A DNA stretch of 64,000 bases, taken from positions 1,922,001-1,986,000 of the forward strand of contig JBANAY010000003.1 of assembly GCA_037952775.1 (NCBI GenBank). Reading direction: 5' to 3'. The position numbers were made by a program, and so were the translations under genes. The notes below the pieces were generated by a model. The model worked only from the letters and a program-made list of their open reading frames with translations. It was not told the DNA's origin and did no database searches. Numbering within the stretch: the first letter of the stretch is position 1; each line of letters opens with the position of its first letter. This DNA comes from Clonostachys chloroleuca. Lineage: Eukaryota; Ascomycota; Sordariomycetes; Hypocreales; Bionectriaceae. Positions 1 through 11,900 of this stretch are shown here, piece after piece.

Positions 1-2
1 GA

Positions 3-182
3 GACTTTCGAAGAACCAGAGACGGTCATGACAAAAAGCGATACATGACCAGCGGTGGAACAGCCAAGGGCAAGAATGGCAAGGTGGGGCGTACCATCCT
101 CAACGGCATCATGAGGATAGGCGGCAGAGCAGACAGCCCAGAACACAAGGAAAAGAAATCGGACTCAAAGAGCCAGAAATGA
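3..182 (+). CDS. C-terminal end of an unrecognised protein (5' truncated by window)
   Basis: The third forward frame is open from the first base of the window and ends at a TGA at 180-182, giving the last 59 residues of a protein whose start lies outside. The tail is basic and hydrophilic, rich in Lys, Gly, Ser and Arg, with no motif I recognise. The other two forward frames hit stops early, and the AT-rich, stop-rich sequence that follows looks like a 3' UTR. That makes this the most likely coding end, but it rests on open frame and composition only. The function is unknown. Confidence 0.5.
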   Translation, partial: DFRRTRDGHDKKRYMTSGGTAKGKNGKVGRTILNGIMRIGGRADSPEHKEKKSDSKSQK

Positions 183-1810
183 GCTGCAAACGATACTCTT
201 CGCCTCGTTCTACAGGACACAAGGGTCTCGTGCTCCTTTCTTTTTGGTTAATTCTTTTCCTTCTGACTTGCCACGTCTTTTGCTGTTTCTTCTTCATCAA
301 CATCTGGAAGGGAAACTTCTTTCCGGCTCTTCATACACGGATTCCTATCTCCTTTTCTTTCGACGCATCTATTATCGTGTTATTTTTCTTGCACAGCGAC
401 GCCGCTATGAATTGACGACCTGAAACGCTATATCCAGCATCTCTATCCTCACAATCAAGAAAACCAAAAATAAACTTCTCGCCCGCCGTTCAACCATCTA
501 CCTCCCCCTATCTTCGCTATTTTCTCGACCTTGGACCTATCCTTCAACGATTCCTTCCCCGCCGAATATCAACTATCACAAAAAAGTGAAGCCATGGCTT
601 TCCTCAGCATGAATCGGAGCATTTCTCTGCGAGGATTATGAGATCTTGCAGGATGCATATCTATATATCACTATATATACCCCCCAAAAGAACAGCACGC
701 TGGCCGGACTTCTCGTCTCGTCTTGTTATACTTGCATATCCTAGATGTTTTTGGAGATTGGCCAGCAGCATGGCTTTGATCGGGTAACTTCCCTCTTCCC
801 CTTTTTTTGGATTTCGAAGTGGACGAACATCTATATTCCCTAGCTTTTGCATCCACCTTGCCCCTATTCTTACTCTTCTTTGTCTCTCGCTCTACGATAT
901 TATACCTTTCATGACAGGGGACATGTTGACTACTATGCATGGCTAAAAGCAACGCCGTGTCTGGAGGGTGAAATGCCCCTGTTTCGCGTTATGTACCAGT
1001 GGATGAGAGATGAAAACCAACCTCACGTTTACCGAAGAACGACTCCTCACTTTACTTATTTACCCCCTTCTCTTCACCTATCCCCCCTTCGACAACCTGC
1101 CACGGTTGGCTGGGCACGTACCAAAAACGCATCGTACAGGCCCCTGAACCCGAAGAACACAAAAGCCATCATTGACGCCTTTTAACCCCCCTGGAGGGAG
1201 GGAGAGGCAGTTGGGGAACAACAAACGAAAGAGAAAAAAAACCCCAACCGGATCCGTCTTTGCTGCCCCGGCAAAGATAGGGAAAGAGACGGAAAGCTTT
1301 GGAGCGGTTGGAGAGATTAGACTACTAGAAACTTTTTTCCATAGTAAATATACACACCCTTTGAGGTGTTGGAATAACTACAGTGGCTGCTACGTGAATC
1401 CTGTGACATGAATTCCCATCGTATGTTGGGTGTAGTGAACGGGATCGACGCTTCCACAAAAAGAGAAATCTCTATGTATTGATTTGTTTTTCAAACGTTT
1501 TTTATCTTTTCGTCGACCCCTCTCTGGGTGCACTAGTATCACAACTAATCGTACGCAGCTCCCTCCTAGGAAAACAAAAACAACCCAACAAAGAAATAGA
1601 AAGAAATTAGCTCAAATGGGCCCTCTCGTCTTCTCTTACAACCCCTGGGTCGTTGATATCATGAGCAAACGTATGATGCCGATGTAGTTCTCATCGGAGA
1701 TGTACTCCCTCCTCGTTACGTTTGATGTTCCCCCTTTCTCCTTTCCTAACTAACTTTTCTTCTTTTTTTTTTCTTCCTTTTCTCTTAGTTTTTTCTCATC
1801 TTCGCTTTTT
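183..1810. other. intergenic: 3' flanks of two convergent genes
   Basis: No convincing gene. The stretch holds the 3' flank of the truncated forward gene and, at its right end, the pyrimidine-rich 3' flank of the reverse-strand cyclophilin gene. The short open frames here lack codon bias or recognisable motifs. Confidence 0.6.
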
Positions 1811-2992
1811 CTAGTCGAAGAACTTCTTGTAAGCAGCCTTCTCCTTGGCAGCGCGAGCGTTAGCCTTGGCCTTGACGGAGTTGAGCTCGTTGGTGACGGC
1901 CGAGTCCTCGGGGACGAGCCTGTGCGCCTCCTCGAGGTCCTTGAGGGCCGACTCCTCGTCCTTGAGGCGGACGTTGGCGAACCCCCGGCGGTAGAGCGCC
2001 TTGGCCTTCTCCTTGCCCGAGAGCCCGGGGACGGCGAGGGCCGAGGTGGAGAAGCGGATGGCGTCGTCCCAGGCCTCGAGCTTAGTGGACAGCAGGGCGG
2101 CGTTGGAGTTGAGGGAGAAGCGCAAGGCCGTGAGGGCGGCCTTGGTCTCGGCCGTCTCTTCCTCGAGGTCGGGCTCCTCGTTGAGGTAGCGCAGGCCCTT
2201 CTCGTACTTCTCGAGGCCGAGCTTGAGGTTGCCGGACTTGAAGGCCTTGGTGCCGTAGTCCTTGGAGGCCGTGGCGATCTCGAGGACCTTCTTGGCGCTG
2301 AGAGGCTGCTCGTTGCAGTCCTCAGGGAAGTCCTCGTGGGGGTCGCCGAGGGCGTCGGGCTGCTTGACGTCGGCGGCCAGGGCGGCCTCGCCGGTGAGCT
2401 CGCCGCAGTCGAGGATGGAGGCCTCCTTCTTGGGCTTGTCGCCGGAGCCGGTCTGGAGGTTCTCAATCTGGCGGACGACGGACTTGCCATTCAGGACCTC
2501 GCCGAAGACGACGTGCTTGTTGTCCAGATGGGGGTTGGTACAGTAGTGATGAAGAACTGAGAGCCGTTGGTATCTGGGATGAAGTTAGTACTTGACGTAA
2601 GAGCAAAGGATCAGATCATGTGTGGGAAGCGTCTTACTGGGTCCGGCATTGGCCATGGACAAGAGGAATGGCTTCTCGTGCTTCCTAGGGAACGCCTCAT
2701 CCTCGAACTTGGCGCCGTAGATGGACTCGCCGCCAGTGCCGTCACCAGCTGTGAAGTCACCACCCTGGATCATGAACTGCTTGATGACACGGTGGAAGAT
2801 GGACCCTTTGTAGTGGAGGGGCTTTCCCGATTTGCCAACTCCCTTCTCGCCAGTGCAGAGAGCGCGGAAGTTCTCGGCCGTCTTGGGGACGAGGTCGGAG
2901 TAGAGCTCCATGGTCACGCGGCCCAGCTCCTTTCCATCGAGGCCGATGTCAAAGAACACCCGAGGGCGCTTGGGAGCCTCGCCTGACGCCAT
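1811..2992 (-). CDS. cpr6: CYP40-type peptidyl-prolyl cis-trans isomerase (cyclophilin + TPR), one-base frameshift
   Basis: Cyclophilin-40, a prolyl isomerase that acts as an Hsp90 co-chaperone in the cytosol. The ATG is at 2992. Exon 1 (2992-2638) encodes the cyclophilin core, including [15 protein letters not shown] and [11 protein letters not shown] 64-nt intron (2637-2574, GTAAG, TACTAAC, CAG) follows. Exon 2 opens with the conserved [10 protein letters not shown], then the frame breaks at a C5 run (plus-strand G5, 2530-2534) and resumes one frame over at [12 protein letters not shown]. It then runs through the linker and TPR helices ([30 protein letters not shown]) to the stop at 1811. 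Restoring one base gives 372 residues, the normal Cyp40 length. A splice at the CAG inside the GSQ codons would restore frame but delete catalytic-site residues. I infer a sequence error rather than a dead gene. Confidence 0.9.
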
Positions 2993-4858
2993 TTTTGTTG
3001 GTGGGGGTGATGCGACTGTGGTGATGAGTGGTGGTGGGGTTGTGAGGGCAGAGGAAGGACAGTGAAGAGAGCTAGTTGTTGCTCTGTGCGCGAAATTCAA
3101 TCTAGGCGAGGAGGAAGGAGGAGGTGCTCGAAGTGGAGGAAGAGGAGGAGGAGTGGGAGGAGGGAGAAGCGAAGGTATTAATGAAGGGAGGTGGTATCCG
3201 AAGCGAAGCAGAGAGAAGCGAAACGAGTGAGTGAGGCTGGCTGTATCTGATGGTGGGGTCGGAGTCAAAGAACGCTCGCTGCAGTGAGAGCGCTGATGAA
3301 TGCGGGGTACCTGCTCCCGGCTGGTCACCTCAGTCAATGCCGCAGCGTTCCCAGAGCCTGAAACTGTCTTTGTGCCTTAACGCAGCATCAGTCGATCATG
3401 CACAGCACAGCGGCTAGCCCACGAGCGTCCGACGCTGCAGCTCAAGGGCGGCTTTTCAGCTGGCCCGGCCCTTGTACTGCTTTATCATGAATCACCTCCC
3501 AGACGCTAGTTAAGCTGCTTGTACATCCATCGTGCTTGTCTGTCCATTGATGTAGCCGTCAAACTACCCACCTACCCTAGGCCCGGGGCGAATGGGCCGC
3601 CTTGTCTGCTCTAGAAGTTTCCAGGGCCTATGCGGCACACGCAGACAATTATTACATACAGTACAGCACGTACATGCATGCATTCATCCCTCCAGGGCCA
3701 ACGACTGGTGGCTGGACCCCTACCGACAGGCCAAACCTACGCAAGTCCGCACACCTGCAGCCGCTCCAGAAGACCCTCAGGGATCACCCACTTAGGCTAG
3801 ATAGCGGCGATTTGATTCGATTCGATGGTGAAAGCACGCATTGCTGGAGAAATGGAGGCGCAAACGTGCGACGTCCTGCCACCTGAATCCGTTACCGAGG
3901 GGAACGACAACTTCGACTGCCAATCCAATCATTCTGCCCTACCCTACCTACCCTATGTCTCTGATTCCCAAGCAGACCGTCCGGTACAACTCTCGATAAG
4001 CCTTTTATTCCCCGATTCGTGATCTCGCCAACGGCCACCCTCCCTTGCTCGTCCCCTCCCTTAACCCTAGATCGGGTGGGCAGGTACTTTGTGTGATAAT
4101 GCGGCACATCCCGTCGGATTTGCTACTGCCCAGCCAGTAGTGTTTGAAATGGTTGCACAGGATCGACGCTTTGTCCAATGGAGCAACTCGACCATCCTCT
4201 CGACCAGCCTGGCAGTCAGCATGTGAGGTCCAGCCCACCAGACGAAATGTGGTCTGATTTCCCTGTCACATCTCATTCTCGTTATGCAAATGGTTGCTCA
4301 CTGCGCTTTGACGAGCGTCGTCGTGTAACCTAACGAGCGCGGACGCTGCAGGGAGTTGTCGGGTGAGTGGTGTATGCTTGGCACATTAGAACGCCACACC
4401 GAGCCTTGGGCACGCCTGTAAGTCGTGCATCGAGGATATATCGGTTGGAAACAATGGCCTTGATGGACTCTGACATTGCATACTGTCATGGCATTTGATT
4501 TCTTTTCCGTTATGTTGATGATTCTCGCAGAATATCAGAGCGTCATGAGAGCGGCCTCGGTGTGGCACACTCTACGTCGCTCACTGGGGAGTGCCTTGCT
4601 GGTTGCATTGCCTAATTCCCTTGCGTGTGGCTCGCTGGTGATAGGTTACCGACCTTGTCCCAGCTCGCTCTGAATACGGAATGGTTCATCATGTTCGAGT
4701 ATCAATAGTGCTGTTCCATGCCATTGTAATCCATGCGCTGCTGCGTCTATTGTCTATCCTGATCGAGCCATATGGTGCGACTATCATGGCTAACCCATCG
4801 CTAGTGAAACTCACAGTTTGTGATCTATCCGTTTGCCTTCCCAGTCCAGACTCCAGAC
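2993..4858. other. intergenic: cyclophilin promoter side and 3' flank of DTD
   Basis: No gene recognised. Roughly 3040-3200 is strongly purine-rich on the plus strand, so pyrimidine-rich on the cyclophilin coding strand. This is typical of a fungal 5' leader or core promoter. The rest holds only short open frames without motifs. Confidence 0.6.
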
Positions 4859-5745
4859 TCACTCCTCCGGGGCTTTCCCCCCAGCTTGGAGCTCGAGCGT
4901 AACCTAGCCAGAGGCACCCAACGGCAAATGTCAGCCAGCTCGATCCGATCGCTTCAGGACGGGCCGAGCCTCGAAGCGGCGATAGGGCGCAAGTTTTACA
5001 TACCGGGCCATCGTTCACTAATGCCACCTGCATCATAGCTTGGAACTTGCCGTCTTTGACTCGTTCGGGGTTGTATCCGGCCCCTATCTTCTGAACCAGA
5101 GAGTGGTACAGTGGGATGGCTTCGTCGGGGCCCATTGCGCCGTGGAAGTCGGGCTTCGTGCCCTTCTTGGTTTTGGCCAGGAGAGTGAATTGTGAAACTG
5201 CAGTGTGCCAAATGGGCCGTCAAGTCAGCCTGGCGCCTGGACCTCGCTTTCCCCTTCCCACCCTTCCCGATAGCTATTCCGTTTGAGATGAGAGGGGATG
5301 GGCCAAACCGATGGGGGAGAAAAGCTGAGATTCTTACCGCAAAGAACCTCGCCCTCGATGTCCATTACATTCTTTTTCCACTATTGCGTGGCGAATCAAA
5401 TGCCAAGATCAGTAACAATAAAAGCCTCGACCGGACGCCACAGACGTATTGGAAAAGGGGAGGGGATCCGAGATTACCTTGCCGCCAGCCTCGTCATCCC
5501 ATAGTTTCATTTTCAAGACTTTATTGGCGATGGTGGTGATCTCCTTGTCCGTATCACCCGGCGCCACGGCGGCAAAGACTAGGACGCCTTTCCCAATCGA
5601 CGAGACGACCTCCTGGTCAACCGTCACCGAGGCTGAGAGCACACGCTGGATGATGGCTACAGCAAATTGTGAGATGTGAGATGTCCATTTTTTCTTATCA
5701 TGTGGTTTAATTTTTTACATAAACGGTGATGTTCATACCCTTCAT
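4859..5745 (-). CDS. DTD1: D-aminoacyl-tRNA deacylase (DTD)
   Basis: Hydrolyses D-amino acids mischarged onto tRNA, a cytosolic proofreading enzyme. I assemble five exons by hand: 5745-5739 (only ATGAAGG), 5656-5478, 5380-5338, 5197-5004 and 4903-4859, with introns of 82, 97, 140 and 100 nt, all GT-AG. Phases agree throughout and give 155 residues, the usual DTD size. The product begins MKAIIQRVLSASV. It carries the family motif SQFTLL (SQxxxL), which spans the exon 3-4 junction, and NDGPVTLEL (the Gly-x-x-Thr/GPVT motif), whose GPVT is split by the last intron. The protein ends a few residues after that motif, as in fungal orthologues. It is divergent from NOT3. Confidence 0.9.
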
Positions 5746-6845
5746 TGCTTTTTCTTTTGTGACCCAGGTTCGTCTCGCTAAGACCGGGGGAGCTGTTTCA
5801 CATGCACCACAACCAGCTGAACACAAGAGGCTGTGCGTAGACCAATGCAATTGCAGAGGGTGTTGGGGGTCGCAAACGCCGGGGCTCTCCAAAGCAAGGC
5901 AGTAGGTAGTCAAATAGGATAAGGCAACCAAAGTACCTCCGAACCTGTAGGTGGTGGCTGCTGGCTGGCTTGGGGTCTTGTTTGGGGCCAATTGGGGGCA
6001 GAATAGAGTTGTTTTGCAGCTGCCAGTCAGATGTCGTCGGTCCTAGAATTAGATCCCTCTAGGCCGGTATTGAGTTGTCGAGTCGGGTTTTGCAGTCGCG
6101 TGCGCGAGTCGACTACTGTAAGGCGGCTTTGGGCCGCTGTTGGGGCTGCTGCTGCCGCTGCCGTCATGTGAGCATGGGGGTTAGGTATAAGTGTGCCTTC
6201 GTGTAGCGCCTATAACATCGCGGGTGGGCTGCCGATGTACCTCAGCCGGGAGAAACAAGAGGACCATCACACACTCGAGTTTAGACCAGTCTGCCCGGGC
6301 TCAGGCTACATCTCCTGTCACACAAGCCCCCCTTCAAATCAAATCCTGTTCGTTTTTTCCGGGCAGGAGGCATCTCATCGGGGCCCATTGCAGCGGCCGG
6401 CTTCCCTTGCGGGTCAACTGCATATCGACCCTACCTGGTACCTAACCTCTGCTAGCCAATGACATGCGCTGAACCTGGACTCTGCCAAACGCAAAACGCC
6501 TAGGCTTGCAGCTGGAGCACTTTGGAAGCGGCATCAACAAATCAACCACGAAACGACCACGACGGCCTCTTCGAATCGTCAGGTCCGACCGTCCCAAACC
6601 CAGCAGCCTTTTTCTCCCCGACGCAGGCTGCGCCGTGCCATTTTGCGCTCCCCGCACTAGCACCGCATCCGGCGGATTGCTGAATCTACAGATTATCGTC
6701 GATCCACCCCGTGACGACATCTGGCCTCTTCCGAGCTCTCTCTGGCAGCTCGAGACCGAACAACTAGGCTCCCAGCACGAAGAAGGACTACTCATCCGAC
6801 TCCAGGCAAATTCGTGAGCGCCCGAGGCTCGCAGACACAGTCACA
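5746..6845. other. bidirectional promoter region between DTD and NOT3
   Basis: About 1.1 kb between the divergently transcribed DTD and NOT3 starts. No gene seen; presumed to hold both promoters and 5' leaders. I see no clear TATA box. Confidence 0.6.
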
Positions 6846-8966
6846 ATGGCGGCAAGGAAACTGCAACAAGAAGTGGACAAGTGCTTCAAGAAGGTGGCGG
6901 AGGGAATCGCCGAATTCGAGGGCATCTACGACAAGATCGAACAATCAAATAACCCGGCCCAGAAAGAGAAGCTCGAAGACCAGCTGAAACGTGAGATCAA
7001 GAAGCTGCAGCGGTTGCGCGACCAGATCAAGACATGGGCGGCGAGTAACGACATCAAGGACAAGGCTCCCTTATTGGAGCACCGCAAGCTGATAGAAACG
7101 GTTGGTGATACACCCCATGGCCGGGAGGCCCTTTTTCTAGATGGTCGTACCAAGTTGGACTGTATCGTGTACTGATTGCGCATTTTCACCTTGTTTCTAG
7201 CAAATGGAGAAGTTCAAGGCGGTTGAGAAGGCCATGAAGACCAAGGCTTACTCCAAGGAAGGCCTATCAGCTGCGGCTAAGCTAGATCCCAAGGAGCAGG
7301 CCAAGGTCGAGACCAGCGACTTCCTCAACGGCACCGTCGACGAACTGGAACAGCAGATCGAGACCCTCGAGGCCGAGAGCGAAGCCTTAGCAGCGACGAT
7401 GAAGAGGGGCAAGAGCCACAACCAGAAAGCAGAACGTATCGCGACGATCGAGAACATCATCGAGCGACATAAATTCCATCAAGGCAAGCTAGAACTCATC
7501 CGAAGATCGTTGGAGAATGGCGCCATCACTACGGATCAGGTCAAGGATCTCGAGGAGAGCATCAAGTACTACGTCTCCGACGGCATGAACGATGACTTCA
7601 TGGAAGATGAGGGGCTCTACGACGAGTTGGATCTTGACGAGGAGGAGGGTACCTACGGTATGTCTTTGGACAACGAGAAGGGCTCATCACAGGACACACA
7701 ATCCGTGCAAGACGACTTCGTACCAGAGCTGGAACCGCCAGTGAAAACGAGGAAAGCGCAGAAGGAACCCGACGTCCCGACCACTACCGCCCGAAAGACT
7801 TCATCCCAGACCAAGTCACCCTTACCGGCACTCGCGACGTTACATACTCCGCTTTCTACAACCAACGGGACTGGCAGCGGCCCTTCAATGAAGCCGGCAT
7901 CGTTACCCACCAGGCCAGCGGGCGAGGGTCTGAAGTATGCCTCAGCGGCGGCAGCAGCTGCGGCCAGCGACAAGAACAATGTGGGAATCGCACCTTTACC
8001 ACCGCCGCCTGGGTCTCAAAGCATAGGCATATCACCGTTACCGCCAATCCAGGCCAGGACGAGCGCGACAAGTTCTCCCGCCACCTCGATGGTGCTGCCT
8101 GCATCGTCGTCATCTGATTCTAGGCACATTCCCGGGACGAGCTCGGGGCTACCAGAAGCGGACTCATCTGTGTTGATTACCCCTGCTCGACAAAAGAAGA
8201 CCAAGGCTGCGAAGCAATCTGCAGCCGCAGAGGCAGCAGAGTCAAGCAAAGGTACTTTTTCCGACCCCAATGGTGACTACGACGCTCTTAGCATATTGAC
8301 GTGTTCTACAGCACCTGCCCCGACGAACGGGGTTACGAATGGCATCAAGCCAATCGAGGAGGCCGAAGAGGAGTCCATCTATCACCTTCCAGCCTCATTA
8401 CACGACCTGGTCGAGTCATTCGAGGGCTCGAAAAAGCGTATCCCGCATCCCGCATCACAAGCTGCCATCCGAATGATGAGCACGAGCCAGGCCAGCTGCC
8501 CCGACCAAAGTGATGCGGATTTCCCCCGGAGCTATCACCCCGATGCGCCCATGCCGGCCGCCTCGGCGTCAGGATTCCCCAAGGAGCCCCTGCCTATCTT
8601 CGACGACCCAAGGCTGTACTCTCGCATAGACTCCGATACCCTGTTCTACGTGTTCTACTACAAGCAGGGGACGCCGCACCAGTACCTGGCCGCCAAGGCG
8701 CTCAAGGACCAGAGCTGGCGCTTCCACAAACAGTACCAGACCTGGTTCCAGCGTCACGAGGAGCCCAAGAACATCACCGACGAGTTCGAGCAGGGCACAT
8801 ACCGCTTCTTCGACTACGAGAGCACCTGGTAAGTCTATGTTTCCCGCCCTGTTACGCACTTTCTTGTCTTCACACGTATCGCGTCTTACTAATACCGCCG
8901 CCCAGGATGAACCGGAGGAAAGCCGACTTCAAGTTTGCTTACAAGTTCCTCGAAGACGATATCTAA
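6846..8966 (+). CDS. NOT3: CCR4-NOT complex subunit Not3/Not5
   Basis: Subunit of the CCR4-NOT deadenylase and transcription regulator. Three exons: 6846-7100, 7201-8828 and 8906-8966. The introns are 100 nt (weak donor GTTGGT) and 77 nt (GTAAGT, branch CTAAT, CCCAG), and the product is 647 residues. The start [17 protein letters not shown] and the following [20 protein letters not shown] are diagnostic of the Not3 N-terminal coiled-coil domain (about residues 1-235). A low-complexity Ser/Pro/Ala/Thr-rich linker follows. The C-terminal NOT box (about 540-647) contains [20 protein letters not shown] and the sequence FFDYESTW, split by intron 2, before [19 protein letters not shown]. Both terminal domains are intact and no frame problem was seen. 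Confidence 0.96.
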
Positions 8967-11900
8967 ATGGCTTGGGTCAGACCCCCATCCATTGCACTTT
9001 TTTTCCCGTTTGGTTTTGTGGCGCCGGAAACCGGCACTGGGGCATCAGGACAGGGAAAGGAAAAGAAACAAACTTTGGGAAAAAGGGGGGATTTTTCAAA
9101 CAAACAAGGTTCCCCCTCCTCCCCCAAATCCCGATAACGGTGTTAGGAGAGTCTTTTTATTTTTCATGCGTGTTATGTGACTAGGTTGGTCATTGTTGGT
9201 TTTTTTGTAGGGTCCTCTGACGGGGATCCTGTGTTACCCATTTAACCCAAATGCCTGCTTTCCACCTCTTCCTGGTTCATGTCTTTCTTGTTCTTTTTGG
9301 GTCAAGCCGCATCGTCGTGGGGTTTTAAGGGATTCACGGGAACCTTTTGGGGTAAAGGGGTTTAAAACCTTTTTTTTTTTTTCAGTCCTACGAAACATGG
9401 CCAAGAATCAAACAAATGGTAGTTGTTGAAAGCCTCTTTCCCTCTCTCTCCCCCGCCCACTTTACCGTTCCCCCAAGGTATCCTTTCTGCCTTGGGCGTA
9501 TTGGAGGTGTAGGAAGGGGGAAACCCTGGAGGCAAAACCGCAAACGATTTTCCTCTCGTCCTGCATTGTGTAGTATCAAGTGTGACATGTCGTATCTCGG
9601 AGAGGGAGGGGGAAGGGCCTGAAGTGGCATTCCGTATCGAACTTGGTCGGCTTAGCAGCCTCATTATTTGGAATTCATGTCCCTCTCAGCCCACCCCTTT
9701 TTGTGATCTTAATTTTTTTTTTTTTTTGGGGTGTGGTTCGGTTAGACCCCGCATGCAGATGATTTCCGCCCTTTTTTTCGGGGTGTGGTTTGCACCGGAA
9801 TTTGCCAGAGTGACGGGTGGCCATGTGACCATGCGAGATGCAGTGCGGATAGTTACACAGTCAAAGTGCAAATGTGATCAACCGCCCAAGGAGTTTCAGA
9901 GTCTCCTGCCTCCACCCCGTTCCGTACTGCTATAAACTTCAGGGGAACTGTGATGGGTGAGGGTAGGTGTTACTCCGGGGAGGGCCTTTGTTTGTCCCCG
10001 AACCACGTAGGCACGGAGATTGGGTTTTGGTTACGGTTTGTTTGTCGTCTTGGGCTATCTTACTTCTCCGGCATGATAGAGCCGGCTTCATCTAGAGTGG
10101 CAAACAATTACAAATGCAAGAGAGCGTGACCTGGTGACGACATTGGAGGAGACGACATCGGAGGAGACAAAGGCTGTGTTGGCGTGCGATATAGCACAAT
10201 ATAGAAAAGCCAAGGTGTTGAATGGGACGAGCGTTTCGCTTGGTTGTGCGATATCGCAATGTTCCCTTTTCCCCGGAGAAGGCTATTGAATCGGCGCGGA
10301 GGGTGGGCAAACAGACGCGGGTTTCTGCGGCACAAGGAGGAGATAGGCAAGCAGCGGCATTCAGATTTTGGAGCTAAGGTGTGAGCAAGGAACCCGACAA
10401 ACAACGTAGGAGGGGAGGTGTGCCGGAATCTGTACCGAATTTCGGGGACACCCAGGGGAAAATCCAGCCAGTTGGGGTTATTGAGCACGTGTGCGCATTC
10501 TTTGGCTTGCGATTGGAATCTGCAACAATCACGACGAGGCACGAATGAGGGGAGAGGCGGCTGTCTGAGTTGTCAGAGCTGGAGAACTAGCTTGGGAGCT
10601 AGGACGAGCTGCACCCCTCGAGCTTCAGCTGGACAGTGCCGAGGCATGACGCATAGATAGTGCTTGATGTTATCAGAGATTGTGTTGACAAGATTAAATT
10701 ATTCCTCCGGGATTGAGTTGCCTATCAATTGGGGAACGTGAATCGGGAGATGTCTGGGGTGTCTGGGCTAGGCTGGTGATTGGTGAATGCCTGCCCATCA
10801 GATTCACGGAACCGTTGGGCGGTGGCATTGATCTGCTTCATCGCCCACCTCGTTTGGGCATTAGGACTGGTCACAGGAACCATGGAGCGGTCTAGCACTG
10901 CTACCAGGGTATCGGGGATCGATGCCAGAGCAATGAGGATGGCCTCCAAGTCAAAGGAGGAGTGAGGCGCTGCGCCAGCCATGCAAGCCATCTTGCCCAC
11001 CTCCATCTCCCGCGGCTGACGGAGCAGAGGCAGCAAATGCAGTGAGCCTGAAGGCACAGATCAGCCGAAAAGAAAAGTGACGGAGGCGGCCGCGACACCA
11101 CCAGGTGCCATTTGAGAATGAATGAAAGAAGCGCATGTGGGCCGAGCCAGCCAACTCCAAACTGTCAGGGCCCTGACAAGATGGAGGGGTGAGATCGCCT
11201 AGCGTCTGATGTGCCTGCTCTTCGCCTACACAGGGCGGGTCACGGATTGGAATCCGATGCCAACAGACGGTCGATTGGAAATCTGACAGACTGCTTGCCG
11301 GCTGCTCTCACGCCTTAGCCGTGCACAGATGAACCACGGAGCTAATTCACTCCTAGATCAACAGAGGCAATTAGGGGAGAAACGTTACACATGGCATCGC
11401 CAATCATCCTGACCTGGATCCATAGATCTAGTCACAAGACTGAGCAAGTATCCACTGCCGAGAGACGAACAGTTATACCTCCAAATGTGCGCGTCTTTAC
11501 CTATCCTTTGCCCCGTGCAGGCTTCGATCGTATTAGAGTTCCCAACCTGGATCAGTGGGTGCACAGAGGAGGCATGCATCATCCATTGGATGCTTGGCCA
11601 TCCGACGAGCCAGCCACCCTTGACCCCCGATCCCTGGTCGTTTCGACCTGCTGAGGGTTATGTTGTGTGCTGTTAGCGCTAGTAGCATTCGAGCAGCTCG
11701 GACATCCAATCTGGTGGGTTCCTCCTTTTGAGTCCACGCACATTACGTAGGGAGTGCATGGATGCTCCATGGAAGCCCGTGTGGAGGTGGAGAGTAGGGC
11801 ACAGGGACGATCGCTCGTCGCCCATCATTCTCCGATTTGGGCTCGGGCGGGCGATACACTCGTACGAGTCCCGGACTTGACGCCGGAGGAGACAGGGAGG

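Noticed and set aside
1750..2560. Long open frames overlapping the cyclophilin gene on both strands (246 and 212 codons)
   Set aside because: They are out-of-frame shadows of a GC-rich coding region; their proteins are Arg/Ser/Pro or Glu/Leu/Val repeats without motifs.
10108..11057. Reverse-strand open frames of 144 and 110 codons in the 8 kb gap
   Set aside because: No recognised motif, no plausible splice partners and no start context; treated as chance.
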